Position numbers and translations under genes: made by a program. From the NCBI GenBank assembly GCA_002722315.1, contig PBLG01000044.1:1-64000 (forward strand): a stretch of 64,000 nt of DNA, read 5' to 3'. This document shows, piece after piece, positions 39,382 through 48,499 of this stretch (the stretch's first letter is position 1; the number at the start of each line of letters is the position of its first letter). This stretch comes from Lysobacterales bacterium (GTDB lineage Bacteria > Pseudomonadota > Gammaproteobacteria > Xanthomonadales > Wenzhouxiangellaceae). Under the pieces are notes generated by a model. That model searched no databases. It was not told where the DNA came from and saw only the letters and a list, made by a program, of their open reading frames with translations.

Positions 39382-41570
39382 TGATGAATGCAACAGAACC
39401 CAATGGGCTATCGGAAAACGCCAAGGCGCTGATGCTCGGCATATCGCCGCGGATCCTGCTCGCGGCGGTGGCGGCATCTTTCTTGCTTGGAGGCTGTTCG
39501 GACCAGGCCGTCGAAACGGCTGCGGTGGCGCCGGCCGCGTCCGTGCCGCCGGTCGAGAAGAGTTCCATCATCGACGACGCATCGATGGCTGACGAGACCG
39601 CCGGCGAAAACTGGCTGGCCTTCGGCCGGACCTACAGCGAGCAGCGCTTCAGCCCGCTGGACCAGATCGACCGCGACAGCGTCACCGAACTGGGGGTGGA
39701 CTGGTACCTCGATATTCCGAATGCGCGGGGGCTGGTGGGGACGCCGCTGGTCGTCGACGGGGTCATCTACTTCAACGAGAGCATGAATCGGGTCCACGCG
39801 GTCGACCTGCGCACGCGCAAGCAGCTGTGGATGTATGACCCGAGAGTGGCCGAAGAAACGGGTACCGACCTGCGCGCGGGCTGGGAGCACAATCGCGGCA
39901 TCGGACTGTGGAAGGACAAGCTCTATGTCGCGACGTGGGACGGCCGGCTCATCGCCGTCGACCGGGCCACCGGCGAGGAACTCTGGAGCGTCAGGCCCTT
40001 CCCCGCCGAGGAACCGATGTACATCACCGGCGCGCCGAAGATCTTCAAGGGCAAGGTGCTGGTCGGCAACGGCGGCACCGAGAACGGTCCGAATCGCGGC
40101 TACGTCACCGCTTACGACGCCGAAACCGGCGAGCAGGCCTGGCGGTTCTGGATCGTTCCGGGCAACCCCGCCGACGGCTTCGAGAACGACGCCATGCGCA
40201 TGGCCGCCGAGACCTGGACTGGTGAGTGGTGGAAGTTCGGCGGCGGCGGCAACGCCTGGCACGGCTTCACCTACGACCCCGAACTCGACACCCTCTACGT
40301 CGGCACCGGCAACGGCGCGCCGTGGAACCGCAAGGTGCGCAGCCCGGAAGGCGGCGACAACCTGTTCCTGTGCTCCATCGTGGCACTGGATCCCGATACC
40401 GGCGAGTACAAGTGGCACTACCAGACCACGCCAGGCGAAACCTGGGACTACAACTCCAACATGGACATCGTGCTCGCCGACCTGGAAATGGGCGACCGCA
40501 CGGTCAAGGCGCTGATGCATGCGCCGAAGAACGGGTTCTTCTACACCATCGACCGCGAGACCGGAAAGGTGCTGGTCGCCGAACCCTTCTCCAAAGTCAC
40601 GTGGGCGTCGCACGTCGACCTGGAGACCGGGCGGCCGGTCGAAATGCCGGGTCAACGCTACGAGGACGGTGGACCGGTGCGGGTCGCACCGTCGCCGTGG
40701 GGCGCACACAGCTGGCATGCCATGTCCTACAACCCGGTGACCGGGCTTGCCTACGTTCCGGCGCTGCACTTCTCGATTGAATTTTTCGACCACGGCGTCG
40801 ACCCGGCCACCTGGGAGTCGTCGCGCTTCGAAGGCGACACCACCGCCGTCAGTCTGGACCTCGGGGAGGGAGAGGCCCCTTACATGGGCTCGCTACAGGC
40901 CATCGATCCGACCACCGGAAGCATCGAATGGGAGGTGCCGCTGGCCGGCAAGTGGAACGCCGGCACGCTGACCACCGCCGGCGGCCTCGTGTTCCAGGGT
41001 CGCGCCGACGGCGACTTCGTGGCCTACGACGCGAAAACCGGCGAAGAGCTGTGGCGCAAGAACCTGGGCCTGGGCATTTCAGCTCCGCCGATCACCTTTG
41101 AAGTCGACGGCGTGCAATACATTTCGCTGCTGGTCGGGTGGGGCGGCGGCGCGGCCGGTATCGCCGGCAATCTCGAGGTTGAACATGGCTGGGCATACGG
41201 CCGCCATACGCGCCGACTGGTCACTTTTTCACTCGAAGGTGAGACGGTCCTGCCGCCGCAGTCGCCACCGGAAGCTGTCCGACCAATCGTCATCGAACAC
41301 TTCGACGTTGACGCGGACCTCGCCGTGCAGGGCGCCGATGAGTACGGCCGCTGTGGTTCCTGTCATGGTCCCGGCGCAAAGTCGGGCGGCATGGCGCCGG
41401 ACCTGCGGGCCTCGGCGGTCGTCGGTTCCGCAGAGGCCTTTGCCGCGGTGGTCCGGGACGGCGCGAAGATGGCCAACGGGATGCCGCGCTACGCACACCT
41501 GACGAACAACCAGCTCACGGCGCTGCAGCACTATCTGCGCGAGCAGGCGGAGCTTGCGCTGGCGGAGTGA
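39381..41570 (+). CDS. Lipoprotein PQQ-dependent dehydrogenase with cytochrome c domain
   Basis: The 729-residue protein is a quinohemoprotein alcohol dehydrogenase-like enzyme. A signal peptide ends at a lipobox (FLLGGC), so it is lipid-anchored in the periplasm. The central beta-propeller carries PQQ-enzyme W-motif repeats (AYDAETGEQAWRF, ALDPDTGEYKWHYQTTPGE, AIDPTTGSIEWEVPL, AYDAKTGEELWRKNLG). The C-terminal domain has a heme c site C658-GS-C661-H662 and a downstream MANGMPRYAHL methionine-rich stretch for the axial ligand. It would oxidise an alcohol or sugar and pass electrons to the respiratory chain. It overlaps the propeller fusion by one base, and a hairpin follows. No PQQ biosynthesis gene is near. 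Confidence 0.88.
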   Translation: MMNATEPNGLSENAKALMLGISPRILLAAVAASFLLGGCSDQAVETAAVAPAASVPPVEKSSIIDDASMADETAGENWLAFGRTYSEQRFSPLDQIDRDSVTELGVDWYLDIPNARGLVGTPLVVDGVIYFNESMNRVHAVDLRTRKQLWMYDPRVAEETGTDLRAGWEHNRGIGLWKDKLYVATWDGRLIAVDRATGEELWSVRPFPAEEPMYITGAPKIFKGKVLVGNGGTENGPNRGYVTAYDAETGEQAWRFWIVPGNPADGFENDAMRMAAETWTGEWWKFGGGGNAWHGFTYDPELDTLYVGTGNGAPWNRKVRSPEGGDNLFLCSIVALDPDTGEYKWHYQTTPGETWDYNSNMDIVLADLEMGDRTVKALMHAPKNGFFYTIDRETGKVLVAEPFSKVTWASHVDLETGRPVEMPGQRYEDGGPVRVAPSPWGAHSWHAMSYNPVTGLAYVPALHFSIEFFDHGVDPATWESSRFEGDTTAVSLDLGEGEAPYMGSLQAIDPTTGSIEWEVPLAGKWNAGTLTTAGGLVFQGRADGDFVAYDAKTGEELWRKNLGLGISAPPITFEVDGVQYISLLVGWGGGAAGIAGNLEVEHGWAYGRHTRRLVTFSLEGETVLPPQSPPEAVRPIVIEHFDVDADLAVQGADEYGRCGSCHGPGAKSGGMAPDLRASAVVGSAEAFAAVVRDGAKMANGMPRYAHLTNNQLTALQHYLREQAELALAE

Positions 41571-41581
41571 CGAACGGAGCG

Positions 41582-41604
41582 GGACCGGTCTCGCCGGCCG
41601 GTCC
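41582..41604 (+). terminator. Hairpin after quinoprotein dehydrogenase gene
   Basis: GGACCGG (41582-41588) pairs perfectly with CCGGTCC (41598-41604) around a 9-base loop, 12 bases after the stop. No T-run follows, so the signal is moderate; a new promoter for the VOC gene may lie in the AT-rich stretch 41634-41660. Confidence 0.45.
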
Positions 41605-41665
41605 TGGCGATGCGCTCGGGATAATCGAGTGCAGGAATAATTGCAATCAATTAAAGGAAATTTCA

Positions 41666-42046
41666 ATGATTGGATATATCGTTCTCGGGACCAACGACCT
41701 GGTCCGTGCGGCGTCGTTCTACGATGAATTGCTGGCCGAGATGGGCGTTTCACGCATGATGGAGTTCGGCGACCGCGGCTATGCCTGGGCCGCGGCCATG
41801 GATAAACCGATGCTTTGCATCATGACGCCGCATGACGGCCAGCCGGCGACGGTGGGCAACGGCGTCATGGCCGGCATTGCCGCGGATTCACGCGACCAGG
41901 TCGACCGAATCTACAACAAGGCGCTCGAACTCGGCGGCACCGACGAAGGCGCACCCGGCCTGCGTGCCGCGGGCGGCGAAGGCTTTTACGCCGCCTACTT
42001 CCGCGACCTGGACGGCAACAAGCTCGACGTATTCAGCTATGGCTGA
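41666..42046 (+). CDS. Single-domain VOC protein
   Basis: The 126-residue protein is a compact VOC (glyoxalase/bleomycin-resistance) domain: MIGYIVLGTNDLVRAASFYD at the N terminus, PMLCIMTPHDGQPA in the middle, and YAAYFRDLDGNKLDVFSYG at the end. The first position holds I-V-L-G rather than the usual metal-binding H, and the last holds DVF rather than E, so the metal site may be missing. The group contains lyases, isomerases and binders. TTAAAGGAAA precedes the ATG. It is separated by 95 bases and a hairpin from the quinoprotein gene. Confidence 0.78.
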   Translation: MIGYIVLGTNDLVRAASFYDELLAEMGVSRMMEFGDRGYAWAAAMDKPMLCIMTPHDGQPATVGNGVMAGIAADSRDQVDRIYNKALELGGTDEGAPGLRAAGGEGFYAAYFRDLDGNKLDVFSYG

Positions 42047-42111
42047 ACGGTTGTTTCTCGCCATAGCTTGCCCGACGAACTTCTATCCGACGCTCGAAGC
42101 AAAGGTTGCTC

Positions 42112-42525
42112 GTGTCAGTTGATTTTCGTTCACCAGCGTCAGTCGGAAATTCGAGGAAGGTCGTTGCCTGCGCCTTCGTGGCCAGCCTGGCATTCCTTGC
42201 CGGCTGCGCGACCGCGCCTCGGCTCCCGGATCCACTGGAAGCGGGCTGGGAGGGTGCGTCCGTCTGCGAGACGCTGCACGACGACCGGCGCCAAAGGATT
42301 CTTCGATGCACGTTCCCTCCGGGCGTCGGGCATGAGCGGCACTATCACGACCGGCATTTCGGCTACACGGTCTCCGGCGCGCGGATGCGGATTACCGATG
42401 CGAACGGCACCCGCGAAGTGGATGTTCCGAAGGGCAGCAGTTTTACCAGCGACGGCATCGAGTGGCACGAGGTGATCAATGTCGGGGATTCGACCGGCGT
42501 GTTCCTGATCATCGAGCCGAAGTAA
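42112..42525 (+). CDS. Cupin-domain lipoprotein
   Basis: The 137-residue protein has a lipoprotein signal (VVACAFVASLAFLAGC, lipobox LAGC), so it is envelope-anchored. It is followed by a single cupin barrel: CTFPPGVGHERHYHDRHFGYT supplies the clustered metal-binding histidines of motif 1, and PKGSSFTSDGIEWHEVINVG that of motif 2. The family contains dioxygenases, isomerases and sugar binders. The GTG at 42112 has AAAGG six bases upstream and is preferred over a TTG at 42106. The position between a VOC gene and a peptidase gives no pathway. Confidence 0.75.
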   Translation: MSVDFRSPASVGNSRKVVACAFVASLAFLAGCATAPRLPDPLEAGWEGASVCETLHDDRRQRILRCTFPPGVGHERHYHDRHFGYTVSGARMRITDANGTREVDVPKGSSFTSDGIEWHEVINVGDSTGVFLIIEPK

Positions 42526-42618
42526 ATTGCTGAACACCAGGCCGGCCGCTGCCTCGAGCGCCGTTCCGGTAGACTCCGGGGATTGACACTTTCGCCGAAT
42601 TCGATGAGGACACTCGCC

Positions 42619-44658
42619 ATGAAATCCATTCTTAACGCGGTCATCGCCGCTATCACCCTGTTCGCCCTGTCGGCCACCGCGGACGACTACCGGCGCTTCG
42701 AACCCATGGACGTGTTCGCGCTCGAGTGGGCCGCGGATCCGCAGGTCTCGCCCGACGGCGAGCGGATCGTCTATGTGCGGACCGCCTACGACAAGCTCGC
42801 CGACCGCCCGCGCGGGTCGTTGTGGATGCTGGACGTCGACAGCGGCCGCCACCGTCCGCTGATCACCGAGGGCAACGTGTCATCGCCTCGCTGGTCGCCC
42901 GACGGCGAGCGGATCGCCTACCGCGCCAGCGGCGAGCAGGGCGCCGAGATCCGGATACGCTACCTGGACGACGGCGCCGACTTCGCCGTGTCGCAATTCA
43001 TCGAGAGCCCGAACCAGTTCACATGGTCGCCGGACGGCTCGCAGCTGGCGTTCGCGATGTTCGTGCCCGGCGAAAAGCCGTCGTTCGCCACGCCGCCGAA
43101 GGCGCCCCGGGGCGCCGACTGGGCGGAACCTGTCCGGGTGTTCGACGACCTGACCTTTCGCTTCGACGGCCGCGGTTGGCTGCGCGACGGCGCCACGCAC
43201 GTGTTCGTGGTCGGCGCGCAAGGCGGTGAGCCGCGGCAGATCACCGACGGCGACAACGATTTCTCTAACCCGGCCTGGTTGGACGATGACACCTTGCTGG
43301 TGGTCGGCAACGACGTGCCCGACGCCGAGCTCGATCCGATCGAGAGCGAGATCTACACCGTCGAGCTGGCCGATGCTTCGCGCACGGCATTGACCGGCCG
43401 CGACGGGCCGGATGCCAACCCTGCGGTTTCTCCGAACGGCGAGCGCATCGCCTACACCGGCTTCGACGACGAGCTGCTGGCTTATCAGCAGGACAATCTG
43501 TACGTCATGAATGCCGACGGGTCCGAGCCGCGCAACCTGACCGGCGACTACGACCACCCGATCGCGAATCCCGTTTTTTCGGCCAGCGGCCAGACCATCT
43601 TCGCGCTCGCGCAGGTCAATGGCCAGACCGCGCTGGTCGAGGTCGACATGGACGGCACGGTGCGCGAGCGGACTGCAGACGTCGGCGGCACCAGCCTCGG
43701 GCGGCCCTACTCGTCCGGATCCTTCAGCGTCGGCGGCAGCCGCGCCCCGGTGATCGCCTACACCCGTCAGCACTGGGATCGGCCCGCGGACGTCGCCGTG
43801 ATCGCAGGACGTTCCGAGCCCCGCGTGCTGACCGACCTGAACGACGACGCGCTGGGTCATATCGACCTGGCCGAAATCGAGGAAATACAGGTCGAATCGA
43901 GCTTCGACGGCCGCACCGTCGAGGCATGGGTCGCCAAGCCGCCCGGCTTCGAAGCCGACGGCAGCTTCCCGATGATTCTCGAAATTCACGGCGGACCGTT
44001 CGCGATGTACGGACCGAGCTTTGCCGCCGAGATCCAGCGCTTCGCCGCCGAGGGTTACGTGACCGTCTACGCCAACCCGCGCGGCTCGATCGGCTATGGC
44101 AACGACTTCGCCCAGCAGATCGATCGGGCCTATCCCGGCAACGACCACGACGACCTGATGAGCGTCGTCGACGCACTGATCGAGCGCGACTACGTCGACC
44201 CCGACCGGCTGTTCATCACGGGCGGCTCCGGCGGGGGCGTCCTGACCGCGTGGGCGGTCGGCAAGACCGACCGCTTCGCCGCAGCGGCCAGCATCAAGCC
44301 GGTAATCAACTGGGCGACGATGGCGACCGCCGCCGACATCGGCGTGTTCGTCACGCGCCACTGGTTCCGCGCCACGCCCTGGGAAGATCCGGATCTTTTC
44401 TTCCGCCTGTCGCCGCTGTCGCTGGTCGGCAACATCACCACGCCGACGATGGTCATGGTCGGCGAGGAAGACTGGCGCACGCCCACCTGGGAGGCCGAGC
44501 AGCTCTACGGCGCCCTGAAGCTTCGCCAGGTGCCCACCGCGCTGGTGCGCGTACCGGGCGCCTCGCACTCGATCGCAGCGCGACCCAGCCACCTGATCGC
44601 AAAGACCGACAACATCATCGGCTGGTTCGACAAGCACGACCCCGGCGAGGACGAGTAA
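42619..44658 (+). CDS. Exported S9-family prolyl oligopeptidase-like peptidase
   Basis: The 679-residue enzyme has a signal peptide (AVIAAITLFALSATA), an N-terminal beta-propeller with WD/TolB-like repeats (VSPDGERIVYV, SPDGSQLAFAM, SPNGERIAYTGFD), and a C-terminal alpha/beta-hydrolase domain. Catalytic residues are S537 (ITGGSGGG), D618 (GEEDWRTP) and H650 (PGASHSIA). It would cleave oligopeptides, often after proline or with acyl-aminoacyl specificity, outside the cytoplasm. The ATG at 42619 has GAGGA eight bases in front. It is followed by a proline iminopeptidase-like gene and an exported amidohydrolase, forming a peptide-degradation group. Confidence 0.9.
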   Translation: MKSILNAVIAAITLFALSATADDYRRFEPMDVFALEWAADPQVSPDGERIVYVRTAYDKLADRPRGSLWMLDVDSGRHRPLITEGNVSSPRWSPDGERIAYRASGEQGAEIRIRYLDDGADFAVSQFIESPNQFTWSPDGSQLAFAMFVPGEKPSFATPPKAPRGADWAEPVRVFDDLTFRFDGRGWLRDGATHVFVVGAQGGEPRQITDGDNDFSNPAWLDDDTLLVVGNDVPDAELDPIESEIYTVELADASRTALTGRDGPDANPAVSPNGERIAYTGFDDELLAYQQDNLYVMNADGSEPRNLTGDYDHPIANPVFSASGQTIFALAQVNGQTALVEVDMDGTVRERTADVGGTSLGRPYSSGSFSVGGSRAPVIAYTRQHWDRPADVAVIAGRSEPRVLTDLNDDALGHIDLAEIEEIQVESSFDGRTVEAWVAKPPGFEADGSFPMILEIHGGPFAMYGPSFAAEIQRFAAEGYVTVYANPRGSIGYGNDFAQQIDRAYPGNDHDDLMSVVDALIERDYVDPDRLFITGGSGGGVLTAWAVGKTDRFAAAASIKPVINWATMATAADIGVFVTRHWFRATPWEDPDLFFRLSPLSLVGNITTPTMVMVGEEDWRTPTWEAEQLYGALKLRQVPTALVRVPGASHSIAARPSHLIAKTDNIIGWFDKHDPGEDE

Positions 44659-44723
44659 GTCCGGAGGGCGCTTCGGGCGATACCGACGAATACTTGTGGA
44701 ATGATGCACGGGACGAGCCTGCC

Positions 44724-45701
44724 ATGACCGACCTGAAGGAATACCTCGACTACTCGGATGCACCCGACCAGCTTACCGGCGGCATCCGCCGGATCCCGAT
44801 CACGACGCCGAAAGGCGAGTTCTCGGTGTGGGTCAAGCGGGTCGGCAACAATCCGAAGATTCGACTGTTGCTGCTGCACGGTGGCCCAGGCGCCACCCAC
44901 GAGCTTTACGAATGCTTCGACGGCTACCTGCCGGCCGAGGGCATCGAGTACATCTACTACGACCAGCTCGACTCCCATTACAGCGACCAGCCCAACGATC
45001 CCGACCTGTGGACCATCGAGCACTTCGTCGACGAGGTCGAGCAGGTTCGCAGGGCACTGGGCCTGAACAAGAACAATTTCTTCCTGTTCGGCCAGTCCTG
45101 GGGCGGGATGCTCGCGACCGAGTACGCCCTGGCGCACCAGCAGCATCTCAAGGGGCTGATCATCTCCAATATGGTTTCCGACGTGCACGCCTACAACCGC
45201 TATGCGCGCGAAGTGCTGGGCCCGCAGATGGATCCTGCAGTGTTCGCCGAGATCCAGCGCCTGGAAGCCGAAGAGGATTACGAGAACCCGCGCTACGAGG
45301 AACTGCTGATGCAGCACCATTACACCGAGCACGTGCTGCGGATGCCGTTGGACGAGTGGCCGAATTCGATCATGCGCACGTTCGAGCATCTCAACAAGGA
45401 ACTCTACGTGCATATGCAGGGCTACAGCGAGTTCGGCATGACGCCGAATGCAACGCTGGGCGACTGGAACCGCTCGGCAGACCTGCCGAAGATCGAGGTT
45501 CCGACGCTCACCGTCGGTGCGGCCCACGACACCATGGATCCGAAGCACATGGAATGGATGGCCGGACAGGTACAGCGGGGGCGCTACCTGCACTGCCCGA
45601 CCGGCAGTCATCTATCGCAATACGACGACCCGGCGCACTTCTTTCCCGGCCTGGTGAAATTCCTCCGCGACGTGGACGAAGGCAGATTCGAGGCAGGCTG
45701 A
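44724..45701 (+). CDS. Proline iminopeptidase-like S33 peptidase
   Basis: The 325-residue alpha/beta hydrolase shows the S33 family hallmarks: oxyanion LLLHGGPGATHEL, nucleophile S125 in FGQSWGGML, an acid in AAHDTMDPK and a histidine in TGSHLSQYD. It would release N-terminal proline or other residues from short peptides. No signal peptide is present, so it is cytoplasmic. It completes what the exported S9 enzyme starts. Its stop codon lies at the left edge of an imperfect palindrome whose right arm hides the ribosome site and start codon of the next gene. Confidence 0.85.
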   Translation: MTDLKEYLDYSDAPDQLTGGIRRIPITTPKGEFSVWVKRVGNNPKIRLLLLHGGPGATHELYECFDGYLPAEGIEYIYYDQLDSHYSDQPNDPDLWTIEHFVDEVEQVRRALGLNKNNFFLFGQSWGGMLATEYALAHQQHLKGLIISNMVSDVHAYNRYAREVLGPQMDPAVFAEIQRLEAEEDYENPRYEELLMQHHYTEHVLRMPLDEWPNSIMRTFEHLNKELYVHMQGYSEFGMTPNATLGDWNRSADLPKIEVPTLTVGAAHDTMDPKHMEWMAGQVQRGRYLHCPTGSHLSQYDDPAHFFPGLVKFLRDVDEGRFEAG

Positions 45702-45754
45702 TATGCTTCGCTCCGGCATTGAAGACACCGACTCGGAACCGGAGCAAGCCATAT
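45701..45754 (+). promoter_or_regulatory. Stem enclosing the ribosome site and start of the amidohydrolase gene
   Basis: The left arm 45701-45716 (ATATGCTTCGCTCCGG) pairs over 15 positions with the right arm 45739-45754, which contains the GGAG ribosome site and the first two bases of the ATG at 45753, with one bulge on each side and a 22-base loop. A ribosome ending at the upstream stop (45699-45701) would disturb the left arm, so translation of the two genes may be coupled. RNA pairing is inferred. Confidence 0.5.
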
Positions 45755-47777
45755 GAGATCAGTCCAGTTCGTCATCCTGTTCGCCCTTTTCTGTTCGACG
45801 GCGGCGGCCGAGCAGACCGTCGAATACGACTGGCTGACCCAGGGCAAAGTCTCGGGACGACTGGAGTTGGTCATCCACGATGACGGCGAGCGAAGCGCCC
45901 ATTTCGAGTTCAACGACAGAGGCCGCGGCCCTTCGCTGGACGAGCGTTACCGGGTCGGCGCCGACGGCCTGATCAAGTTCTACGAAACTCACGGCCGCGC
46001 CTACATGGGCGCGCCCGTCGACGAGCGCTTCGTTTTCGAAGACGGCAGCGCGCGCTGGAAAAGCGAACTGGAATCCGGCCGGGCCGAGGGCGGCCTGGAT
46101 GCGTTCTACCTGGCCAACGACGCCACGCCGGAGCAGACCGCGGCGCTGGCGCGCGCCCTGCTGGCCGCGACGGATCGCACGCTTCGGCTCTGGCCGAGCG
46201 GAACGGCCCGCGTCGAACAACTTGCCGAGGTGGTGGTAAAGCACGAGAGTCAGTCGGTCGAAGCGAATCTGTTCGCGATTTTCGGGCTCGGCTTCGGCCC
46301 CGGCTACGTGTGGCTGGATGAAGATCGCGAGCTGTTCGCGATCTCGTCGGGCGGGATGGGACTGACTCGCGCCGGCTGGCGCGATGTGCTGCCTGCGCTT
46401 GCACAGCGGCAAAGGGCTGCCGAGCAAGCGCACTTCCGCCAACTCGCCTCCGAACTGACCCACCAGACCCCGGCTGCACTGTGCCTGAAGAATTTCTCCG
46501 TACTCGATGTCGATGGCGGACGCACAATGCCCGCGAGCACCGTTCGCATCGAGGACGGCGTGATCACCGCGGTGGGCGCCGACGACAGCATCGACTGCAA
46601 AGGCCTCGCGACCATCGACGGAAACGGCCAGACGCTGCTGCCCGGGCTCTGGGACATGCACGTGCACACCAGCGCCGACGACGGACCGCTACACCTGGCC
46701 GCCGGCGTAACCAGCGTGCGCGACCTGGGCAACGATCACGACGACCTGACGGCGGTGATCGAGCAGTTCGAGCAGGGCCGGGCGATGGGCCCGACCGTCT
46801 ACCGGGCGGGTTTCATCGACGCGGCGGGACCATTCGCCGCGCCCAGCGACAATCTCGCGACCAGCCTGGACGAGGCGATGGCCTACATCGAGCAACTCGA
46901 TACCCAAGGCTATCGCCATATCAAGATCTATTCTTCGATAGCGCCTGAATGGGTGGCGCCGATGGCGGACGAGATGCACCGGCGCGGCATCCGGCTTTCC
47001 GGTCACGTTCCATCGGGCATGAGCACGGCCAAAGCCATCCGGGACGGGTTCGACGAGATCCAGCACATCAACATGCTGTTCCTGAACTTCCTGGCCGGAC
47101 CCGAGGACGACACCCGCACGCCGCTGCGGTTCAGCCTGGTGGCCGAGGGCGCAGGCGGACTGGACCTGGGCTCGCCGGAAGTCTCCGAATTCATCGCGCT
47201 GCTGGACGCCGAGGACATCGTGGTCGACCCGACCGTGGCGATATTCGACAACATGTTTCGTCACCGAACCGGCGAGATCAGCCCGTCCTACGCCGCGATC
47301 GCCGATCACCTGCCGACGAACGTGCGGCGCGGCATGCTGGCCGGCCGGATGGACATCAACGAAGACAACGCCGCGCGTTATGCCGCCTCGGCCCAGGCGC
47401 TGCTGGCCATGATCCGCAGGCTGCACGAGGCCGGGGTGCCGCTGGTGCCGGGCACCGATGCGTTGCCCGGCTTCACGCTGCACCGCGAACTCGAGCTTTA
47501 CGTCGAAGCCGGGATTCCGAACGCCGACGTCCTGCGCATCGCGACCGCCGGCGCGGCGCACGTGCTCGGCATGGACGACAGCGTCGGCCGGATCGCGCCC
47601 GGCTACGCCGCCGACCTGATCGCGCTGGACGGTAATCCGCTGGACGACATCGGCGCAATTCGCAACACGACAATGACGCTGAAGGGCCGACGCCTGTACC
47701 AGCCGGCCGCGCTGCACCGTGCGCTGGGGATCCAGCCGTTCGCAGAGCCGCTGCCGCCGCCCGACGTCCGCCCCTGA
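45753..47777 (+). CDS. Exported metal-dependent amidohydrolase
   Basis: The 674-residue protein has a signal peptide (ILFALFCSTAAA). The N-terminal half (about residues 20-240) is a beta-rich domain I do not recognise, which includes YRVGADGLIKFYETHGRAYM. The catalytic half is an amidohydrolase barrel: H303-x-H305 in WDMHVHTSA, the KIYSS lysine region, GHVPSGM, QHINMLF, and the aspartate in GTDALPG. The end has the flanking AAHVLGMDDSVGRIAPGYAADL motif. It would hydrolyse an amide, possibly a dipeptide or cyclic peptide, with a two-metal centre. The gene's ribosome site is enclosed in a stem formed with the preceding region, and a RidA gene follows. Confidence 0.86.
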   Translation: MRSVQFVILFALFCSTAAAEQTVEYDWLTQGKVSGRLELVIHDDGERSAHFEFNDRGRGPSLDERYRVGADGLIKFYETHGRAYMGAPVDERFVFEDGSARWKSELESGRAEGGLDAFYLANDATPEQTAALARALLAATDRTLRLWPSGTARVEQLAEVVVKHESQSVEANLFAIFGLGFGPGYVWLDEDRELFAISSGGMGLTRAGWRDVLPALAQRQRAAEQAHFRQLASELTHQTPAALCLKNFSVLDVDGGRTMPASTVRIEDGVITAVGADDSIDCKGLATIDGNGQTLLPGLWDMHVHTSADDGPLHLAAGVTSVRDLGNDHDDLTAVIEQFEQGRAMGPTVYRAGFIDAAGPFAAPSDNLATSLDEAMAYIEQLDTQGYRHIKIYSSIAPEWVAPMADEMHRRGIRLSGHVPSGMSTAKAIRDGFDEIQHINMLFLNFLAGPEDDTRTPLRFSLVAEGAGGLDLGSPEVSEFIALLDAEDIVVDPTVAIFDNMFRHRTGEISPSYAAIADHLPTNVRRGMLAGRMDINEDNAARYAASAQALLAMIRRLHEAGVPLVPGTDALPGFTLHRELELYVEAGIPNADVLRIATAGAAHVLGMDDSVGRIAPGYAADLIALDGNPLDDIGAIRNTTMTLKGRRLYQPAALHRALGIQPFAEPLPPPDVRP

Positions 47778-47872
47778 CCACCGGGTGCGCCGCCGGGCAG
47801 GATCAGGCATGCTATCGATTGCCGGAGCAGGCAATCCAGCCTGCCGCATCCCTGAACCGAGAGAGAGTCGCC

Positions 47873-48418
47873 ATGAACGCATTCTGCAAACCGCTCAACA
47901 ACACCGCCTTGCTCGCTGCCGGGCTGATGCTGATCGCAGCCTCGGCTGCAAGCGCCGAAACGCCGGAACAGCGCCTGGCCGCGGCGGGTCACACGCTGCC
48001 CCAGCCGACCTCGCCGGTCGCCACCTACGTCACCTCGCGCCAGGTCGGGAACGTGCTGTACCTGCCCGGCCACGGCGAATGCGGTAACGATTTCACCACC
48101 GGCAAGGTCGGCCGCGACCTGACCGTCGAGCAAGGCGCGGCGTCGGCCGAGAAGGTCGGGCTGTGCATGCTGGCCACGATCAAGGCCGCGGCCGGCGACC
48201 TGTCGCGGGTCAAGCAGTTCGTGCGCATCCTCGGCATGGTCAACGCCACCGAGGACTTCACCGACCACCCGAAAGTGGTCAACGGATTCTCCAACCTGAT
48301 GGTGGTGGCCTTCGGCGAGGCCGGCAAGGGCGCGCGCGGCGCGGTCGGCATGGCCTCATTGCCGTCGAATATCGCGGTCGAGATCGAAGCCATCGTCGAG
48401 CTCCATCCGAGCGATTAG
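47873..48418 (+). CDS. Exported RidA-family protein
   Basis: The 181-residue protein has a signal peptide (ALLAAGLMLIAASAASAETP), so it is exported. It is followed by a RidA/YjgF fold: YVTSRQVGNVLYLPGHGE, AASAEKVGLCMLATIKAAAGD, FVRILGMVNATEDFTDHPKV and a C-terminal VEIEAIVEL. Classical RidA hydrolyses toxic enamines or imines in the cytoplasm with a key arginine; here the expected R region reads KGARGAVGMA. Export is unusual and links it to the amidohydrolase upstream. It ends the run of exported peptide-related genes and is 81 bases from the efflux genes. Confidence 0.82.
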   Translation: MNAFCKPLNNTALLAAGLMLIAASAASAETPEQRLAAAGHTLPQPTSPVATYVTSRQVGNVLYLPGHGECGNDFTTGKVGRDLTVEQGAASAEKVGLCMLATIKAAAGDLSRVKQFVRILGMVNATEDFTDHPKVVNGFSNLMVVAFGEAGKGARGAVGMASLPSNIAVEIEAIVELHPSD

Positions 48419-48499
48419 CGAAACCGCCGACAGGCGCGTATCACGCGGGATCAATCCGGTTGCTTTAGGCTAAGGCCTTGATCAACGACTGGACCGTCC

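Noticed and set aside
41567-41665. N-terminal extension of the VOC gene at 41666
   Set aside because: The extension lies over a hairpin and lacks a ribosome site; TTAAAGGAAA supports ATG 41666.
42880-44763. 627-codon minus-strand frame
   Set aside because: Antisense to the S9 peptidase, whose catalytic triad is intact.
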